The notes under the pieces: model-generated
Database searches by the model: none
What the model saw: only the letters and a program-made list of their open reading frames with translations
What the model was told of the DNA's origin: nothing
Position numbers and translations under genes: made by a program
Assembly (NCBI GenBank): GCA_913056475.1
Contig: CAJXMS010000138.1
Span: forward strand, 1-6,233
DNA length: 6,233 bases
Reading direction: 5' to 3'
From: an uncultured Bacteroidota bacterium
GTDB lineage: Bacteria > Bacteroidota > Bacteroidia > Flavobacteriales > Schleiferiaceae
Shown here: in pieces, positions 5,059 through 6,233 of the stretch
Layout of the letters: every line of letters begins with the position of its first letter
How positions within the stretch are numbered: position 1 is the first letter of the stretch

Positions 5059-5940
5059 CTATTTTTTGTTGTTAGACTCGTATTTAACCAACATATCCAC
5101 CAGGGAAATGGAAGCATCTTCCATGGTGTTGGAAATGGAGTCTACTTTGGAGATGATATAGTTGTAGAAGATCTGGAGAATCACCGCCACGATAAGACCG
5201 AATACCGTAGTAAGCAGGGCTACCTTAATACCGCCGGCTACCAGGGAGGGCGAAATATCACCTGCGGCCTCGATGGAGTCAAAGGCTCCGATCATACCGA
5301 TTACCGTACCCATAAAGCCCAGCATAGGCGCCAGAGCAATAAAGAGCGAAATCCAGGATACGTTGCGCTCCAACAGGCCCAGCTGTACAGAACCGTAAGA
5401 CTCTACCGACTTTTCTACCATTTCAATGCCTTCGTCGTGACGCTCCAGGGCTTGGTAGAAAATGCTGGCTACCGGGCCGCGCGTATTGCGGCATACCTCT
5501 TTGGCTTTTTCTACGCCGCCACTTTTCAGGGCATCTTCTATTTCGGCGAGCAGCTTCTTAGCATTCGGTGTGGCCAGGTTGAGGTAAATGATCCGCTCAA
5601 TGGAAATAGCCAGCCCCAGAATAAGGGTCAACAGAACAATACCCATAAAAGAAGGGCCTCCTTCTATAAACTTTTCCTTGAGGACTTGGTGAAAAGTAAG
5701 GTTTTCTTCCGCCTGCGCCTCTTCCTTGGGCGCTTCCTGGGAGCTCTCCGTGGCGGCAGCTTCCGCACTGTCTACGGCAGCGCTATCAGCGGCGGCACCT
5801 GTGCTATCGGCGGCGGCCGAGTCGGCCCTGGCAGCAGTTTCCTGAGCCGTGTCAGTAGCAGCGGCATCTTGGGCCAGCAAGCCTGCGGCGTTAATGGTCA
5901 CCAGGCCTACGATTGCGAGGATAGAGAATAATTTTTTCAT
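5059..5940 (-). CDS. exbB: MotA/TolQ/ExbB proton-channel protein with signal peptide and Ala/Asp-rich linker
   Basis: From ATG 5938-5940 the product is 293 aa. Residues 1-24 look like a signal peptide (MKK, hydrophobic core, LLAQ). Residues 25-80 are low complexity and acidic (Ala, Asp, Ser, Glu, with repeated ADS units). The ExbB core follows: TM1 about 96-118, a cytoplasmic domain about 120-190 (LAEIEDALKSGGVEKAKEVC), TM2 about 196-220 with LAPMLGFMGTVIGMIGAF, and TM3 about 236-262 with ALLTTVFGL. These are the family signatures, with Thr212 and Thr245 at the expected pore positions. ExbB pentamers conduct protons with ExbD. A GTG at 6003 would add 21 residues ahead of the signal peptide. 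I reject it because it buries the signal peptide and would run through the candidate promoter. This is the first gene of the four-gene operon. Confidence 0.92.
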   Translation of the reverse strand: MKKLFSILAIVGLVTINAAGLLAQDAAATDTAQETAARADSAAADSTGAAADSAAVDSAEAAATESSQEAPKEEAQAEENLTFHQVLKEKFIEGGPSFMGIVLLTLILGLAISIERIIYLNLATPNAKKLLAEIEDALKSGGVEKAKEVCRNTRGPVASIFYQALERHDEGIEMVEKSVESYGSVQLGLLERNVSWISLFIALAPMLGFMGTVIGMIGAFDSIEAAGDISPSLVAGGIKVALLTTVFGLIVAVILQIFYNYIISKVDSISNTMEDASISLVDMLVKYESNNKK

Positions 5941-5985
5941 TTTTGGTTGCGAGTTGTTTTGAGCGGTGAAATTAAAAAACTTGAC

Positions 5986-6013
5986 CAAAAGCAAGCGAAA
6001 CACCCCTCATCAA
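5986..6013 (-). promoter_or_regulatory. Candidate promoter of the exb operon
   Basis: On the minus strand TTG (6013-6011) lies 17 nt before TGCTTTTG (5993-5986), which has one mismatch to the Bacteroidota -7 consensus TAnnTTTG. Transcription would start near 5979, about 40 nt ahead of the exbB ATG. The tRNA promoter faces the other way about 75 bp further on. The mismatch is at a usually conserved A, so this is only a candidate. Confidence 0.35.
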
Positions 6014-6065
6014 TTGGACTTTTGATTTTCGATACCGCAAATAAAAGCATTATTTATTAGACACC

Positions 6066-6096
6066 TTGTGCAAGCAGGCCATCAGTTGTAATTTTG
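6066..6096 (+). promoter_or_regulatory. Promoter of tRNA-Ser, TTG-N20-TAATTTTG
   Basis: TTG at 6066-6068 and TAATTTTG at 6089-6096 match the -33 and -7 elements of the Bacteroidota housekeeping promoter, with 20 nt between them. The expected start near 6102 leaves a leader of about 12 nt before the mature tRNA at 6114. This is the best promoter match in the window. Confidence 0.75.
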
Positions 6097-6113
6097 CCCA
6101 TCCTTAACATTTA

Positions 6114-6200
6114 GGAGAGGTGCTGGAGTGGTCGAACAGGCACGCCTGGAAAGCGTGTGTACCGGCAACGGTACCGAGGGTTCGAATCCCTCTCTCTCCG
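6114..6200 (+). tRNA. tRNA-Ser (anticodon GGA)
   Basis: The 87-nt cloverleaf is complete. The acceptor stem pairs GGAGAGG (6114-6120) with TCTCTCC (6193-6199), with one G-T wobble. The D stem is CTG/CAG (6123-6125, 6137-6139). The anticodon stem is CACGC/GCGTG around loop CTGGAAA, with anticodon GGA at 6148-6150. The long variable arm has a perfect 6-bp stem GTACCG/CGGTAC (6159-6164, 6169-6174) capped by GCAA. The T arm is GAGGG-TTCGAAT-CCCTC (6176-6192). The discriminator base is G6200, as in serine tRNAs. The class II variable arm and anticodon make this a serine acceptor reading UCC and UCU codons. The 3' CCA is not encoded (the next bases are CCCC), so it must be added by nucleotidyltransferase. 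Confidence 0.97.
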
Positions 6201-6218
6201 CCCCGCCCCCACCCGTTC

Positions 6219-6233
6219 TTCAGCGTAGCTGAA
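6219..6233 (+). terminator. Possible terminator hairpin after tRNA-Ser, cut by window end
   Basis: TTCAGC (6219-6224) and GCTGAA (6228-6233) are exact reverse complements around GTA, 18 nt past the tRNA. The upstream bases CCCGTTC could extend the stem if the following sequence continues GAAC. The window stops at the last paired base, so neither the full stem nor a T-run can be seen. Confidence 0.4.

Noticed and set aside
5437..5931. Plus-strand open frame of 164 codons opposite exbB
   Set aside because: It is antisense to the ExbB core and linker. Its Gly/Ser/Arg richness simply mirrors the Ala/Asp-rich codons on the other strand.
5941..6003. Upstream GTG start for exbB adding 21 residues
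   Set aside because: It would place a 21-residue extension before an evident signal peptide and would span the candidate -7 element. ATG at 5940 fits better.
6114..6200. tRNA gene as an attachment site for an integrated element
   Set aside because: No integrase gene and no repeat of the tRNA 3' end was noticed elsewhere in the window. The downstream side is cut off, so it cannot be assessed further.

Overview
The window looks like chromosomal DNA of a Bacteroidota bacterium with moderate to high GC. Four things support this: promoter-like sites match the Bacteroidota pattern (TTG about 20 nt upstream of TAnnTTTG), most clearly before the tRNA; starts lack convincing Shine-Dalgarno sequences; an rbfA end overlaps a LolC/E-type permease; and there is an ExbB / small 3-TM protein / ExbD / ExbD operon of the type I associate with this phylum. 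The Ala/Asp-rich proteins and base composition would fit a Saprospiria- or Cytophagia-like lineage, but the genus cannot be read from this sequence.

Layout. On the plus strand, 1-128 is the C-terminal end of rbfA (ribosome maturation). It overlaps by 4 nt a 405-aa FtsX/LolCE-type ABC permease (125-1342). That gene runs tail-to-tail, with a 10-bp overlap, into dusB on the minus strand (tRNA dihydrouridine synthase, 1333-2334). dusB and a plus-strand CPBP/CAAX-family intramembrane protease (2390-3310) are divergent and share a short promoter region. Next comes about 350 bp without a convincing gene (3311-3659), packed with inverted repeats built on the motif CCCTCTA and ending in a clear rho-independent terminator for the minus-strand operon that follows.

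The minus-strand operon (5940 down to 3660) is tightly packed: exbB (signal peptide plus a low-complexity Ala/Asp/Ser/Glu linker), an uncharacterised 110-aa three-TM protein, exbD-1 (with a periplasmic CxxC insert) and exbD-2 (coupled to exbD-1 through TAATG). Together they should form an inner-membrane proton-driven motor of the ExbB/TolQ type. No tonB or tolA lies between the promoter region and the terminator, so the partner that transmits the force is encoded elsewhere or is unknown. A divergent tRNA-Ser(GGA) gene (6114-6200) has a near-consensus promoter and is followed by a hairpin cut by the window edge.

Most of the window is ordinary housekeeping DNA. The parts most worth a second look are the motor operon (the unknown third membrane component, the extended ExbB N-terminus, the CxxC in ExbD-1, the lack of TonB) and the structured intergenic region at 3420-3640.
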